This document shows, piece after piece, positions 1-8,890 of a stretch of DNA of 64,000 nt. Location: positions 43,042-107,041 of the forward strand of contig JBJTOK010000067.1 of NCBI GenBank assembly GCA_046074525.1, given 5' to 3'. A model generated the notes under the pieces. That model worked only from the letters and a program-made list of their open reading frames with translations, searched no databases and had not been told where the DNA came from. The stretch comes from JAHEZL01 sp046074525 (GTDB taxonomy: Bacteria > Bacteroidota > Bacteroidia > Flavobacteriales_C > GCA-002722245). Position numbers and translations under genes: made by a program. How positions within the stretch are numbered: the first letter of the stretch is position 1; the number at the start of each line of letters is the position of its first letter.

Positions 1-210
1 GAAGAACAACCAACCATTAATTTTGCTTACGCCACTGTAGTGACTATCAAGGAAATAAAGGCTGGTGAAGCTTTTTCCAAGGATAATCTGTGGGTAAAGC
101 GCCCGGGAACAGGGGAGGTGCTAGCGGAAAGATACAATGATGTTCTCGGACAAAAAGCGAAAAGAGATATTAAGAAAGACGAGCATATTCTGCTCTCTGA
201 TTTTGAATAA
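1..210 (+). CDS. NeuB-type nonulosonic acid synthase, C-terminal SAF domain (partial, cut by window edge)
   Basis: Open in frame 1 from the first base to TAA at 208-210, giving 70 residues of a longer protein that starts outside the window. The piece reads like the C-terminal SAF (antifreeze-like) domain of sialic, legionaminic or pseudaminic acid synthases: 'IKAGEAFSKDNLWVKRPG' followed by 'VLGQKAKRDIKKDEHI'. These enzymes condense phosphoenolpyruvate with an N-acetylated hexosamine to form a nine-carbon sugar; the SAF domain caps the active site. The NeuC-type gene two places downstream in the same orientation supports a sialic- or legionaminic-type route over pseudaminic acid, which does not use a hydrolysing 2-epimerase of this family. 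Confidence 0.8.
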   Translation, partial: EEQPTINFAYATVVTIKEIKAGEAFSKDNLWVKRPGTGEVLAERYNDVLGQKAKRDIKKDEHILLSDFE

Positions 211-216
211 GAAAAA

Positions 217-1110
217 ATGAGTCGAAACACTATTTTCGTTACAGGAAGCACTGGCTTGATAGGCGAGAGGCTTGTTAATGCTCTGCTGGCGCAGAACGAA
301 AAGGTGTATTTGGTTGAATTTGAAGGAAGAAAGAGGTTGAAGTCTTTTGAAGGAGTTGACTACATCAATTTAAAAACCTTCGATAAAAGCAAGCTGCAAT
401 TCTCTCCTGAGCATAGTTTTTTTGTGCATTTGGCGGCCAATGCGAATCTGAAGATATGTGCCGATCATCCGCGGGCTGCTATTGAATCCAACGTATTACT
501 TACTCTGGATGTGCTCGATTTCTGCAGAATAATGGGGATTAAAAATTTCATTTTTCCATCTACCGGACTTCTTTATGGCGATCAGCATACCGAAGCAAGA
601 ACGGAAGAATCTCCTTTATTGACGAACAATTTGTACGCTTCAACAAAGCTGACCGGTGAAATTCTGTTGCGCGACCATGTTTTGCAAAATAACAGCAAGG
701 GAGTCGTGCTGCGATTAGGAAATGTCTTTGGGAAGAAAACTATGACTTCATCGGTGTTCAGCGATATCATTCAACAAATAGAAGCAAAAGCCGATAAGGT
801 GGAAGTGCTCAACTTGCAACCGAAAAGGGATTTTATTTACGTTAAAGATGTCGTGTCCGCGATTGGTCAAATTATTCATCAGGGACTCAAAAAACCTTTT
901 GATATTTTTAATCTTGCTTCAGGAGAATCGACAGCAATAAAGGATCTGGCGCAGAAAATCTGTGCTATGAAAAACTACAATGCAGAAATCGTTGGAGCCA
1001 ATGCCGGAGATGTTTTTTCTAATATCGCAATTGATATTAGTAAAATCAAACAAGAATACAATTGGAGTCCGCAATATCCTCTCGACAGGGCTTTAAATGA
1101 AATTTTATAA
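217..1110 (+). CDS. NAD-dependent epimerase/dehydratase (extended SDR), sugar nucleotide type
   Basis: 297 residues. A Rossmann motif GSTGLIG sits at residues 10-16, a Ser/Thr pair at 115-116 and the catalytic YxxxK as Y140/K144, so all parts of an extended short-chain dehydrogenase are present. The family oxidises, epimerises or dehydrates nucleotide sugars in the cytoplasm. Exact substrate cannot be read from sequence; its place between a NeuB fragment and a NeuC-type gene suggests a step in making a nonulosonic acid or another unit of the same glycan. It starts 6 nt after the upstream stop, and its stop shares one base with the next start (TAATG), so the three genes are probably cotranscribed. 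Confidence 0.85.
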   Translation: MSRNTIFVTGSTGLIGERLVNALLAQNEKVYLVEFEGRKRLKSFEGVDYINLKTFDKSKLQFSPEHSFFVHLAANANLKICADHPRAAIESNVLLTLDVLDFCRIMGIKNFIFPSTGLLYGDQHTEARTEESPLLTNNLYASTKLTGEILLRDHVLQNNSKGVVLRLGNVFGKKTMTSSVFSDIIQQIEAKADKVEVLNLQPKRDFIYVKDVVSAIGQIIHQGLKKPFDIFNLASGESTAIKDLAQKICAMKNYNAEIVGANAGDVFSNIAIDISKIKQEYNWSPQYPLDRALNEIL

Positions 1111-2297
1111 TGAAAAGAAAAGTAGCGATTTATACAGGAAACCGTGCGGAGTTTGGAATGCTTTGTCCGATTATTAAAGCGATTGGAAGACATCCTGGAT
1201 TGGAATACCAGCTCATTGTTTCAGGAGCGCATCTTGATGACAGCTTTGGCTTGTCCAAAAAGGAAATTGAAAGAGAGGGGGTGCAGATCGCTCGCGAAAT
1301 AAAACTGGAGTACGGCTCGGAAAGTATTGTGTCTACTACAAAATCCATTGGTGAGGGAATTATCAAGTTGTGTGATGTGTTGTTGGAATTGAAACCAGAT
1401 ATCGTTTTGGTAGGTGCCGATCGTTACGAAAGTTTTTCGGCAATGATTGCGGCTACCCAGCTGAATTTTCCAACCGCTCATTTTGAAGGTGGTGATGTTA
1501 CTCTGGGAGGCGCATTAGATGATTCTTTGCGTCATGCTATGACTAAGCTGGCGCACATTCATCTTACGACAAATTATGATTCCAAAGAAAGAGTAATAAA
1601 ACTTGGTGAAGAAGCCTGGCGTGTAAATGATGTGGGATTTCCTGGAATTGGCGCTATGGCAGCTTCTGATTTCATTACTCCTGAAGACATCTGTGCGCAG
1701 CTGAATATTGATATTAAAAAACCATTTATTCTCTTTACCCAGCACTCTATTTCTACACAGCCCGATGAAGCTACTGAGCAAATAAAACCATCACTGGATG
1801 CTTTGGTGGAGTTGTCGGTAGAGAAGGATTGTCAGGTGCTTATTACTTATCCGAACAATGATGCAGGCGGACAAAAAATCATTGCGGAAATAGAAAAGCG
1901 CAAGCCTTCTTTCAATAAGAATATACAAGTAATTCCACATCTCGGACACAAACGTTACCTCGGTGTGCTCAACATCTGCGGCCAGGCCGGAACAGGGGTT
2001 TGCGTGGGGAATTCATCCAGCGGTATCAAGGAAACCCCTATTTTCGGTAGCCCTTCTATCATCATCGGTACGCGTCAGGACGGAAGATTAAGGGCTGGAA
2101 ATGTAATCAATGTAGGCTACAACAAGCAGGAGATTAAAGAGGCCATAATGAAATCCTTGTTTGATAAGCAATATAGAGAGCATTGCAAAAATATCAAGAA
2201 TCCTTACGGTGATGGTAATTCTGGAGAACTGATTGCGGAAATACTGGTGAAAACAGAAATCAACCGTGAATTGCTGAACAAGAAAATCACTTATTAA
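1110..2297 (+). CDS. neuC: UDP-N-acetylglucosamine 2-epimerase, hydrolysing (NeuC/LegG type)
   Basis: 395 residues, normal for the family. Signature segments are 'YTGNRAEFGML' at the N terminus, 'HFEGGDVTLGGALDDSLRHA' near residue 125-145 and 'GNSSSGIKETP' near residue 305. Hydrolysing 2-epimerases release UDP and give ManNAc (NeuC) or the 2,4-diacetamido-6-deoxymannose precursor of legionaminic acid (LegG); the two cannot be separated by eye. With the NeuB-type fragment upstream it supplies the hexosamine for nonulosonic acid synthesis. The start overlaps the previous stop by one base. It converges on the ABC transporter gene with a 7-nt gap and no obvious terminator between them. Confidence 0.85.
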   Translation: MKRKVAIYTGNRAEFGMLCPIIKAIGRHPGLEYQLIVSGAHLDDSFGLSKKEIEREGVQIAREIKLEYGSESIVSTTKSIGEGIIKLCDVLLELKPDIVLVGADRYESFSAMIAATQLNFPTAHFEGGDVTLGGALDDSLRHAMTKLAHIHLTTNYDSKERVIKLGEEAWRVNDVGFPGIGAMAASDFITPEDICAQLNIDIKKPFILFTQHSISTQPDEATEQIKPSLDALVELSVEKDCQVLITYPNNDAGGQKIIAEIEKRKPSFNKNIQVIPHLGHKRYLGVLNICGQAGTGVCVGNSSSGIKETPIFGSPSIIIGTRQDGRLRAGNVINVGYNKQEIKEAIMKSLFDKQYREHCKNIKNPYGDGNSGELIAEILVKTEINRELLNKKITY

Positions 2298-2304
2298 TAG
2301 CAGC

Positions 2305-3588
2305 TTATTTGGAAAGCTTCCAGAGAATTTCCGGAGCAGTTACAGCTTCTCCTCTATACAATTGCTTTTTACCTCTTTGTGTTTTGGAATCAATGATTTC
2401 CAGGCTTAGCAGACTGATAAAGCGTTGTATGTTCGGGTAAAATCTCTTGCACATAAATACATCGGCAAGGTATTTCCCCGGCTTCAATAATTTGGCAGGA
2501 ATACTGAAATGATAAGTGTATTCTCCCGGCGGGAGATTTCCAAGAGGATAATCTTCTGTATAATCTTCATCGGTGGTGGTGAATACAACCAATTCATTCT
2601 GATCCATCAAAGAAAAGTTGATGTAGTAATTCGGAGAAGGCTCAACAATTTTGAAGCGCAATGAAATATCAACATTTTCGATGTGTTCAAAGTGATTGAG
2701 AACTTCCTTCTGCTGGTTCCTGAATGAAAGTTCGAGTAACTGGAAGGGAGTTTCATTGTTGGCCGAAAACTGAATGATGCCTGAATCCGATTGGTTGGTA
2801 ATGTTGGCGCTCTTGTAAGCTTCAATGATATCACTCACGCTGCCATCTGCAATTTTTTGTCCCTTCTTTAAAAGAATGGCTCGTGTACACAACTGATTGA
2901 TAGCAGCCATATTGTGACTCACGAACAAGATGGTTTTTCCTCCCTTGGCGACATCCTGCATCTTACCGATACATTTATTCTGGAATTCATAATCACCTAC
3001 AGCCAGTACTTCATCTATGATCAGAATTTCCGGATCAAGGTGCGCAGCAACCGAAAATGCCAGTCGCACCCGCATACCACTCGAATATCTTTTTACCGGA
3101 GTATCAATAAATTTCTCAACACCTGAAAAGGCAATGATTTCGTTCATCTTTTTATTGATTTCCTTACGGGTCATACCGAGGATAGTGCCGTTAAGGAAAA
3201 TATTCTCTCTGCCTGTCAGGTCCGGGTGGAAGCCAGTACCTACTTCCAGCAGGGAAGCTACTCTCCCTTTTATTGAAATTTCACCATTAGTAGGTTCAGT
3301 AATTCTTGATAACACTTTGAGCAGTGTACTTTTTCCTGCACCATTCATCCCTACTATACCCAGCACATCACCTCTGTTTACTTCAAAGCTAATGTCTTTG
3401 AGAGCCCAGAAGATATCCTCGCCTTCACCATCAAAGGAGCTGAGGTTTTTGAGTTTCCTGAAGCTTTTGAAAGGAGATTTTAAAAATGCAGTAATGGAGG
3501 AAGCCAGGCTATCGTGCATCTCCTCCTTCAAGCCGATGCGGTAACGCTTCGATAAGTTTTCAACCTTTATAACACTTTCCTTTTCCAT
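2305..3588 (-). CDS. Polysaccharide ABC exporter ATPase (Wzt-like) with C-terminal glycan-recognition domain
   Basis: 427 residues. The nucleotide-binding domain has Walker A GMNGAGKST at residues 80-88, an ABC signature variant YSSGM at 168-172 and Walker B ILIIDE at 188-193. After about residue 270 comes a beta-rich extension typical of Wzt proteins, which in studied O-antigen exporters reads the finished polysaccharide before export. A partner permease starts 3 nt away upstream in the same operon. Together they form a Wzm/Wzt pump that moves lipid-linked glycan from cytoplasm to periplasm. Function is well supported; the glycan is inferred from the neighbouring sugar-nucleotide genes. Confidence 0.92.
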   Translation of the reverse strand: MEKESVIKVENLSKRYRIGLKEEMHDSLASSITAFLKSPFKSFRKLKNLSSFDGEGEDIFWALKDISFEVNRGDVLGIVGMNGAGKSTLLKVLSRITEPTNGEISIKGRVASLLEVGTGFHPDLTGRENIFLNGTILGMTRKEINKKMNEIIAFSGVEKFIDTPVKRYSSGMRVRLAFSVAAHLDPEILIIDEVLAVGDYEFQNKCIGKMQDVAKGGKTILFVSHNMAAINQLCTRAILLKKGQKIADGSVSDIIEAYKSANITNQSDSGIIQFSANNETPFQLLELSFRNQQKEVLNHFEHIENVDISLRFKIVEPSPNYYINFSLMDQNELVVFTTTDEDYTEDYPLGNLPPGEYTYHFSIPAKLLKPGKYLADVFMCKRFYPNIQRFISLLSLEIIDSKTQRGKKQLYRGEAVTAPEILWKLSK

Positions 3589-3591
3589 TGC

Positions 3592-4503
3592 TTATGCCAC
3601 ATCGGCGAAAATACTTTCCTTGGTTCTGAAAAAATAAACACCGGTAAGTAACAGAAGAATCGACGTGATGCTTCCATTAATAATGAGTTCCCATGGCATT
3701 TCTGAATAAGCTTTGCCACCGATAAGGCAACTCCTGAATCCTTCAATTATACCAGCCAGAGGGAAAAAACTGTAGAGTTTTTCGAAAAATGAAGCTGTAC
3801 CTTCAATGCCAATCAGCGCTTCCACCTGCGGGGCTATTTTTCCGTGCAGTCGTGAAAAAGGCCACACGATAGGAGCCATATACATCATGAACTGGCTAAG
3901 GAAAATAACAATCTGATTAAGATCCCTGTATTGTATTGCCAATGCAGAAAACCATAGCGAGATACCGAAGGAAAAGATGACCAGCAATAAAATGAGCAAT
4001 GGCAGGAAAAGAATGTTCATTCCTATTGCTATGCTGCCTGGTTCTGTCTGGTAGTAGTAAATCAGCATGACTGCGAGCACCAGCATGGCGATGGCAAAAT
4101 CGACCAGTTTGGCAATGATGGGCACTAAAGGAATGATGAGTCTTGGAAAATAAACTTTAGTCACAAAAGCCTCATTACTGATCAAGCTGGAAGTAGAGGC
4201 TGTAAGTGCACTGGAGAAATAAGTAAAGGGAACAAGGGCTACGAAATTAAAAACCATGTAAGGCACCGATTTGTCATCCATTTCTACTTCGGCAATATTG
4301 GTGAAGAGAAAGGTGAAAATCAGCATCTGGAAAACGGGTTTGATGATAGCCCAGCCAAAGCCCAGAACACTTTGCTTGTATACCACGTTAACGTCGCGCT
4401 TGATCAGGGTAATTAAGAGATCCCTGAATTGTAGCAATTCATAAAAGTCTTGTTTGCTGAAAAGTTGCCAGGAATGTCGCTTCTTTATTTTTAGGTCGTT
4501 CAT
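3592..4503 (-). CDS. Polysaccharide ABC exporter permease (Wzm-like, ABC-2 family)
   Basis: 303 residues with about six hydrophobic segments and the ABC-2 core. The N-terminal part 'LLITLIKRDVNVVYKQSVLG' is the typical amphipathic entry of O-antigen/teichoic acid permeases. It pairs with the Wzt-like ATPase that follows 3 nt downstream. The order fcl, permease, ATPase with tiny gaps points to one leftward transcript from gmd. The usual role is export of undecaprenyl-linked polysaccharide across the inner membrane. Confidence 0.9.
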   Translation of the reverse strand: MNDLKIKKRHSWQLFSKQDFYELLQFRDLLITLIKRDVNVVYKQSVLGFGWAIIKPVFQMLIFTFLFTNIAEVEMDDKSVPYMVFNFVALVPFTYFSSALTASTSSLISNEAFVTKVYFPRLIIPLVPIIAKLVDFAIAMLVLAVMLIYYYQTEPGSIAIGMNILFLPLLILLLVIFSFGISLWFSALAIQYRDLNQIVIFLSQFMMYMAPIVWPFSRLHGKIAPQVEALIGIEGTASFFEKLYSFFPLAGIIEGFRSCLIGGKAYSEMPWELIINGSITSILLLLTGVYFFRTKESIFADVA

Positions 4504-4512
4504 TAGCAGCGA

Positions 4513-5460
4513 CTATCTTAAGGTAATGGTTTCGGTTTTATCAATGAAGACATTGCGGTATACCGTTTTGATACCATCTTCCAAAGTGATTTTCGGCGAC
4601 CATCCCATAGAACGCAGGAAAGAGCTGTCCATGAGCTTCCTCATGGTGCCGTCAGGTTTTTCGGTATTGTAGACAAGTTTTCCTTGGTAGCCTGAAATGT
4701 TTTTTACAAGTTCTGCAAGTTCGCCAATGCTTACGTCAGAACCAAAACCAACATTCACTATCTGCAGTCCGCTGTAGTTGTCCATCAAAAACATGCATGC
4801 ATCAGCCAGGTCGTCTACATGAAGGAATTCTCTTCGTGGTTTTCCGGTTCCCCAGATTTCCACGGTAGGAGCATTTTTTTCTTTTGCCTCATAGAATTTC
4901 CTGAGGATGGCAGGCAACACGTGCGAGTTGTTGAGATCGTAGTTATCGTTCGGACCGTAAAGGTTGGTAGGCATGGCCGAAATAAAATCACAGCCATACT
5001 GCCTGTTGTAATTTTCACAGAGTTTGAGTCCGGCTATTTTAGCAATAGCATAAGGCTCATTGGTAGGTTCCAATACGCTGGTGAGCAAATGCTCTTCCTT
5101 AATCGGCTGAGGTGCATTTTTAGGATAGATGCAGGAGGAGCCGAGAAAAAGTAGTTTTTTTACGCCATTCACATAAGATTGGTGGATGACATTGCATTCT
5201 ATCATCAGGTTCTGATAAATGAAATCAGCCCTGTAAGTATCATTAGCATGAATTCCACCCACACGCGCAGCAGCTAAAAAAACATAGTCGGGTTTTTCCT
5301 TGGCAAAGAAATCAGCTACTCCCTGCTGGCTGGTTAAATCCAGTTCGCTGGAAGTACGCACAAGAATGTTTGTGTATCCGTCTTTCTGAAGTCTTCTTAC
5401 CAATGCCGATCCCACCATTCCGCGATGCCCGGCCACGTATATTTTGCTGTCTTTTTGCAT
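4513..5460 (-). CDS. fcl: GDP-L-fucose synthase
   Basis: 315 residues, normal for Fcl/WcaG. It carries GHRGMVG at residues 11-17, S108/S109 with C110 in 'LGSSCIYPK', and YxxxK as Y137/K141, plus the family block 'NEPYAIAKIAGLKLCE'. The enzyme epimerises and reduces GDP-4-keto-6-deoxy-D-mannose to GDP-L-fucose with NADPH. It lies 3 nt downstream of gmd, which makes its substrate, so both steps from GDP-mannose are present. It sits upstream of the exporter pair, which suggests that fucose goes into the exported glycan. Confidence 0.96.
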   Translation of the reverse strand: MQKDSKIYVAGHRGMVGSALVRRLQKDGYTNILVRTSSELDLTSQQGVADFFAKEKPDYVFLAAARVGGIHANDTYRADFIYQNLMIECNVIHQSYVNGVKKLLFLGSSCIYPKNAPQPIKEEHLLTSVLEPTNEPYAIAKIAGLKLCENYNRQYGCDFISAMPTNLYGPNDNYDLNNSHVLPAILRKFYEAKEKNAPTVEIWGTGKPRREFLHVDDLADACMFLMDNYSGLQIVNVGFGSDVSIGELAELVKNISGYQGKLVYNTEKPDGTMRKLMDSSFLRSMGWSPKITLEDGIKTVYRNVFIDKTETITLR

Positions 5461-5463
5461 GTG

Positions 5464-6579
5464 CTATTCGCTCCAGTTCTTGATCTTGTGTCCGGCTTCT
5501 TTCAATACTTTATCTCTTTCGAAGAGTTTAACATCGGAAGCCACCATTTCTTTCACAAGCTGAGAAAGGTCTCTTTTTGGAGTCCAGCCCAGTTTTTTCT
5601 TGGCTTTAGATGGGTCGCCGATGAGAAGTTCAACTTCCGTCGGACGGAAATAACGAGGATCAATGTTAATCACTTCCTGCCCAACTTCTATTCCGGTAAA
5701 ATCCGGATTGGAAACAGAAACGACATATCCTTTTTCATCAACACCTGAACCTTTGAACTCCAATTCAACGCCCACTTCCTTGAAGGCCATTCTTATGAAG
5801 TCGCGAATGGTAGTGGTAACGCCTGTAGCGATAACGAAGTCTTCAGGTTTATCTTGTTGCAGCATGAGCCACATTGCTTCTATATAATCCTGGGCATGAC
5901 CCCAGTCGCGTTTTGCATCGATGTTTCCGAGGAACAATTTCTTTTGCAAACCCAGCGCAATTCTTGCCACGGCTCTGGTGATTTTTCTTGTTACGAAAGT
6001 CTCACCACGCAAAGGAGATTCGTGGTTAAAGAGAATACCATTGCAGGCATACATGTTGTATGCTTCACGATAGTTTACTGTGATCCAGTACCCATACAAT
6101 TTTGCTACTGCATAAGGAGAACGTGGGTAGAAAGGGGTGCTTTCCTTTTGCGGAACTTCCTGAACCAAACCATAAAGTTCAGAAGTTGACGCCTGGTAAA
6201 ATCTGGTTTTCTTCTCGAGTCCTAGAATTCTAATTGCCTCCAGGATTCTCATGGTACCGAGTCCGTCAACGTTAGCCGAATATTCCGGCTCTTCAAAACT
6301 TACGTGTACGTGTGACATTGCACCGAGATTGTAAATCTCGTCTGGCTGCACCTGCTGTATGATTCTGATGATGTTTGTAGAGTCGGTAAGATCACCGTAG
6401 TGGTTGATCAGCTGCACGTTTTTTTCGTGCAGATCTTTGTAAAGGTGATCAATCCTTTGGGTGTTGAAAAGGGAAGAACGGCGTTTGATACCATGTACTT
6501 CATATCCTTTGTTCAATAAAAATTCGGCAAGGTAAGCGCCGTCCTGTCCTGTAATACCTGTGATTAAGGCTTTCTTCAT
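5464..6579 (-). CDS. gmd: GDP-mannose 4,6-dehydratase
   Basis: 371 residues, standard length. The N terminus 'ALITGITGQDGAYLAEFLL' is diagnostic, followed by 'YNLGAMSHVHVSFEEPEY' and the catalytic set T132, E134, Y156 and K160. It converts GDP-D-mannose to GDP-4-keto-6-deoxymannose, the substrate of fcl, whose start is 3 nt further on. It is the first gene of the leftward operon gmd-fcl-permease-ATPase. The 76-nt gap before the next gene is AT-rich and would hold the promoter; I see only a partial -7 match there. Confidence 0.97.
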   Translation of the reverse strand: MKKALITGITGQDGAYLAEFLLNKGYEVHGIKRRSSLFNTQRIDHLYKDLHEKNVQLINHYGDLTDSTNIIRIIQQVQPDEIYNLGAMSHVHVSFEEPEYSANVDGLGTMRILEAIRILGLEKKTRFYQASTSELYGLVQEVPQKESTPFYPRSPYAVAKLYGYWITVNYREAYNMYACNGILFNHESPLRGETFVTRKITRAVARIALGLQKKLFLGNIDAKRDWGHAQDYIEAMWLMLQQDKPEDFVIATGVTTTIRDFIRMAFKEVGVELEFKGSGVDEKGYVVSVSNPDFTGIEVGQEVINIDPRYFRPTEVELLIGDPSKAKKKLGWTPKRDLSQLVKEMVASDVKLFERDKVLKEAGHKIKNWSE

Positions 6580-6655
6580 GGTTTGTTAATTTGCGGACTA
6601 AATTATAGTTTTTTTTTATTTAATGCGGACTTGTTTTGATATAAAATGCCCAGTT

Positions 6656-8158
6656 TCAAAGATGAAAGCCGGGACAGTAGTATAAATAGTAGTATTTATT
6701 TGTTTTTACGCACTTGATATTTGGGAAATTGAGCGGGTACCGCGACAAAACATAATTGATTTTATACCTGCCAAAAGTGGCGAATTTTTTTTCAAGCGGT
6801 ATAGCTGTCTTGTTGAATTCATTCGGTTTGGATTTGTTGTATGCCAGGCAGGTGTATATAATCGGGTTTCCGCTATGTTCAAGAGGCATATAGGCATAGA
6901 GGTAGTTCTCTATCACATCGAAATCGGGTTCGAAATGCAACACGCATATTTCTTCTTCCGCGTTAACCCGAACGCCGTCAAATATATGCGACATTTCTTT
7001 GTATAAATCGGCGTCCTTCTCTACATCATAATAGGAGTTTTTCCTCTCCTGGAAATTATTGACTGAGCGGATCATGGAGTAGGGCAGGAAAACAATGAGA
7101 GACAGTACTAAGAGTAATAAAATGTTTTTTCGGGTAGAAATAATGATGTAGATCAAGAGAGGAATGAGGAATCCCGTTTGTTTTTCAAGATAGTAGAATT
7201 CGCTTAGGTAAAAGAAAAGAAATACTGATGTAGTCATCACAATAACCAGCATTAATCCGGTGTTTTTCGACCGGAATGCTTCTTTTTTGTTTAAGGTTAG
7301 CAGATTGAAGGCAGCGATACCAATAAGCACCAGGAAAAGCATTACCGATCCCGATGATTGGTTATACAACATGTAGACATTCGTTTTGAAATTATTCAGA
7401 ATGTTTTTCAGGGATGTAAAGATGCTGTCGGCCTTTGCGTAATATACTTCGCTCAATCCCTGAACACTAGATGGAGTGTTGCAAAGTCGGGCATAGACTA
7501 ATATGCCTAATACAAAGGCGATGCATATTGTAAAACGTATCCACAGCGAGATACGGATGTCCTTAAGAAAGAGAATGCTAAATACCCAAAAGATAAAAGT
7601 GATACGGATCAAGGAGAAGAAAAAGATCAGGAAGAGGTAGAGGAAAAACAGTTTTTTGCTGTCGTTAAGTTTTGAGTAGACAAGCACCAGTACCAGTGAA
7701 AGAAAAAGGTGAATGGTTTCGGGATAGGCAGTCAGTACAAAAGGACCGGCAATATAACTGGAGATGAAAACGCAGGCGAAAATCCATCTCTTGAGGGTGC
7801 TCAGTGGTAAATACTTGATTACCAAAAAGCAGAGCAGAAACAAGATGTAGTGGAAAACAACCATGGAGTTGTGACTTGCGCCCAGTACCTTGAATACGCA
7901 GCCGTATATAATATTGTAAAATGGTCCGTACCAGCCAAAGCCGCCTGCAGGAGAAGATAATTCATTAGCGGTAAAGGGAGTTTTTAAAGAATTGGCCTCG
8001 CTGAACATGCGGCCATAATTAAGATAAAGAATCTCGTCGAAGTTAACGTTGAAATATCCACTAAAGCACGTGAGTCCAACCAAGGCACTAATAATCAGTA
8101 GTGCAAGTATAAAGTATGATTTCAGGAGAAGGGGAAGGTTTTTTCTGAAAAAATGCAT
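6656..8158 (-). CDS. Polytopic membrane protein, probable GT-C-like glycosyltransferase
   Basis: 500 residues with about ten to twelve hydrophobic segments and a soluble C-terminal part of about 110 residues. After the first membrane segment there is an acidic loop 'NVNFDEILYLNYGRMFSE', the place where GT-C enzymes keep their catalytic Asp/Glu, followed by aromatic-rich 'GGFGWYGPFYNIIYG'. GT-C enzymes transfer sugars from lipid-phosphate donors on the outer face of the inner membrane. Position next to the fucose and export genes fits a glycan-modifying role. I do not recognise a specific family; assignment rests on topology and the loop, so other lipid-linked transferases remain possible. Confidence 0.5.
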   Translation of the reverse strand: MHFFRKNLPLLLKSYFILALLIISALVGLTCFSGYFNVNFDEILYLNYGRMFSEANSLKTPFTANELSSPAGGFGWYGPFYNIIYGCVFKVLGASHNSMVVFHYILFLLCFLVIKYLPLSTLKRWIFACVFISSYIAGPFVLTAYPETIHLFLSLVLVLVYSKLNDSKKLFFLYLFLIFFFSLIRITFIFWVFSILFLKDIRISLWIRFTICIAFVLGILVYARLCNTPSSVQGLSEVYYAKADSIFTSLKNILNNFKTNVYMLYNQSSGSVMLFLVLIGIAAFNLLTLNKKEAFRSKNTGLMLVIVMTTSVFLFFYLSEFYYLEKQTGFLIPLLIYIIISTRKNILLLLVLSLIVFLPYSMIRSVNNFQERKNSYYDVEKDADLYKEMSHIFDGVRVNAEEEICVLHFEPDFDVIENYLYAYMPLEHSGNPIIYTCLAYNKSKPNEFNKTAIPLEKKFATFGRYKINYVLSRYPLNFPNIKCVKTNKYYYLYYCPGFHL

Positions 8159-8246
8159 TCCTGTAAATTATGAATTTATGCGCGTACTTTGTGGGGGTAA
8201 ATGTATATGTTTTTGATTTCTGAGCAAAGTCCCTTAGCCGGGAAAT

Positions 8247-8277
8247 AAAAAAACCTTCGGATATTCCGAAGGTTTTT
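8247..8277 (-). terminator. Rho-independent terminator downstream of rplS
   Basis: A 12-bp perfect stem (8249-8260 with 8266-8277, AAAAACCTTCGG and its complement) with a 5-nt loop. On the minus strand it ends in a T run and lies 17 nt beyond the rplS stop codon. Confidence 0.88.
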
Positions 8278-8293
8278 CCTGAAGTATATTTTT

Positions 8294-8659
8294 TTATTCA
8301 GCAGAAGCAACAGAAGCTCTTCTCTCCTTGATTCTTGCTTTCTTGCCGGTGAGGTCTCTCAAGTAGAACAATCTAGCTCTTCTTACTTTACCTCTCTTGT
8401 TCATTTCAATTTTTTCAATGGTTGGAGCACAAACAGGGAAGATTCTTTCAACACCAACACCTCCTGATACTTTTCTGATAGTGAAAGTTTCGGTGATGCC
8501 TGAACCTCTTCTTTGGATTACAACTCCCTGGAAGAACTGGGTTCTGGTTTTGTTTCCTTCTATGATTTTGTAGTAAACAGTTATAGTGTCACCTGCAGAA
8601 AAATCAGTCCAGCTGGCAGCCGGTGCGATCTCTTTTGTAATCTCTTTAATGATGTCCAT
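8294..8659 (-). CDS. rplS: 50S ribosomal protein L19
   Basis: 121 residues. Clear L19 features: 'FSAGDTITVYYKIIEGNKTR', 'FQGVVIQRRGSGITETFTIR', 'GVGVERIFPV' and the basic 'KRGKVRRARLFYLRDL'. L19 sits at the 30S-50S interface. It stands alone with its own terminator. Upstream on the minus strand a TTG and TAATATTG pair 19 nt apart resembles the Bacteroidetes promoter with one mismatch. Confidence 0.97.
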   Translation of the reverse strand: MDIIKEITKEIAPAASWTDFSAGDTITVYYKIIEGNKTRTQFFQGVVIQRRGSGITETFTIRKVSGGVGVERIFPVCAPTIEKIEMNKRGKVRRARLFYLRDLTGKKARIKERRASVASAE

Positions 8660-8674
8660 TGCTATAAAATTTAT

Positions 8675-8695
8675 ATTCCCAAAAATTTAGGGAAT
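8675..8695 (-). promoter_or_regulatory. Small hairpin in the rplS 5' untranslated region
   Basis: ATTCCC at 8675-8680 pairs with GGGAAT at 8690-8695 across a 9-nt AT-rich loop, 16 nt ahead of the rplS start. It may be a leader structure; the stem is short and the function unknown. Confidence 0.3.
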
Positions 8696-8890
8696 GCAAT
8701 ATTAAGGAAAAAAAATCAATCCACAAGAGTTGTTTTTGGATTTTCACTTTTTATAGTGGATAAAAATAACTTTTTCCTTGTGAATTTCTGGTCAGATAAG
8801 AATTATTTATGCATTAAAATAGGGGTATAACCAAATTCGCAAGCCTTCGTAAAACGCTTACCTTATGCGATAAGGAGTGCGGTTGGAAAT

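Noticed and set aside
8696..8890. Region between the rplS leader and the coiled-coil gene
   Set aside because: AT-rich, with a purine-rich AAGGAG at 8872-8877, but nothing clear enough to call as a promoter or RNA.
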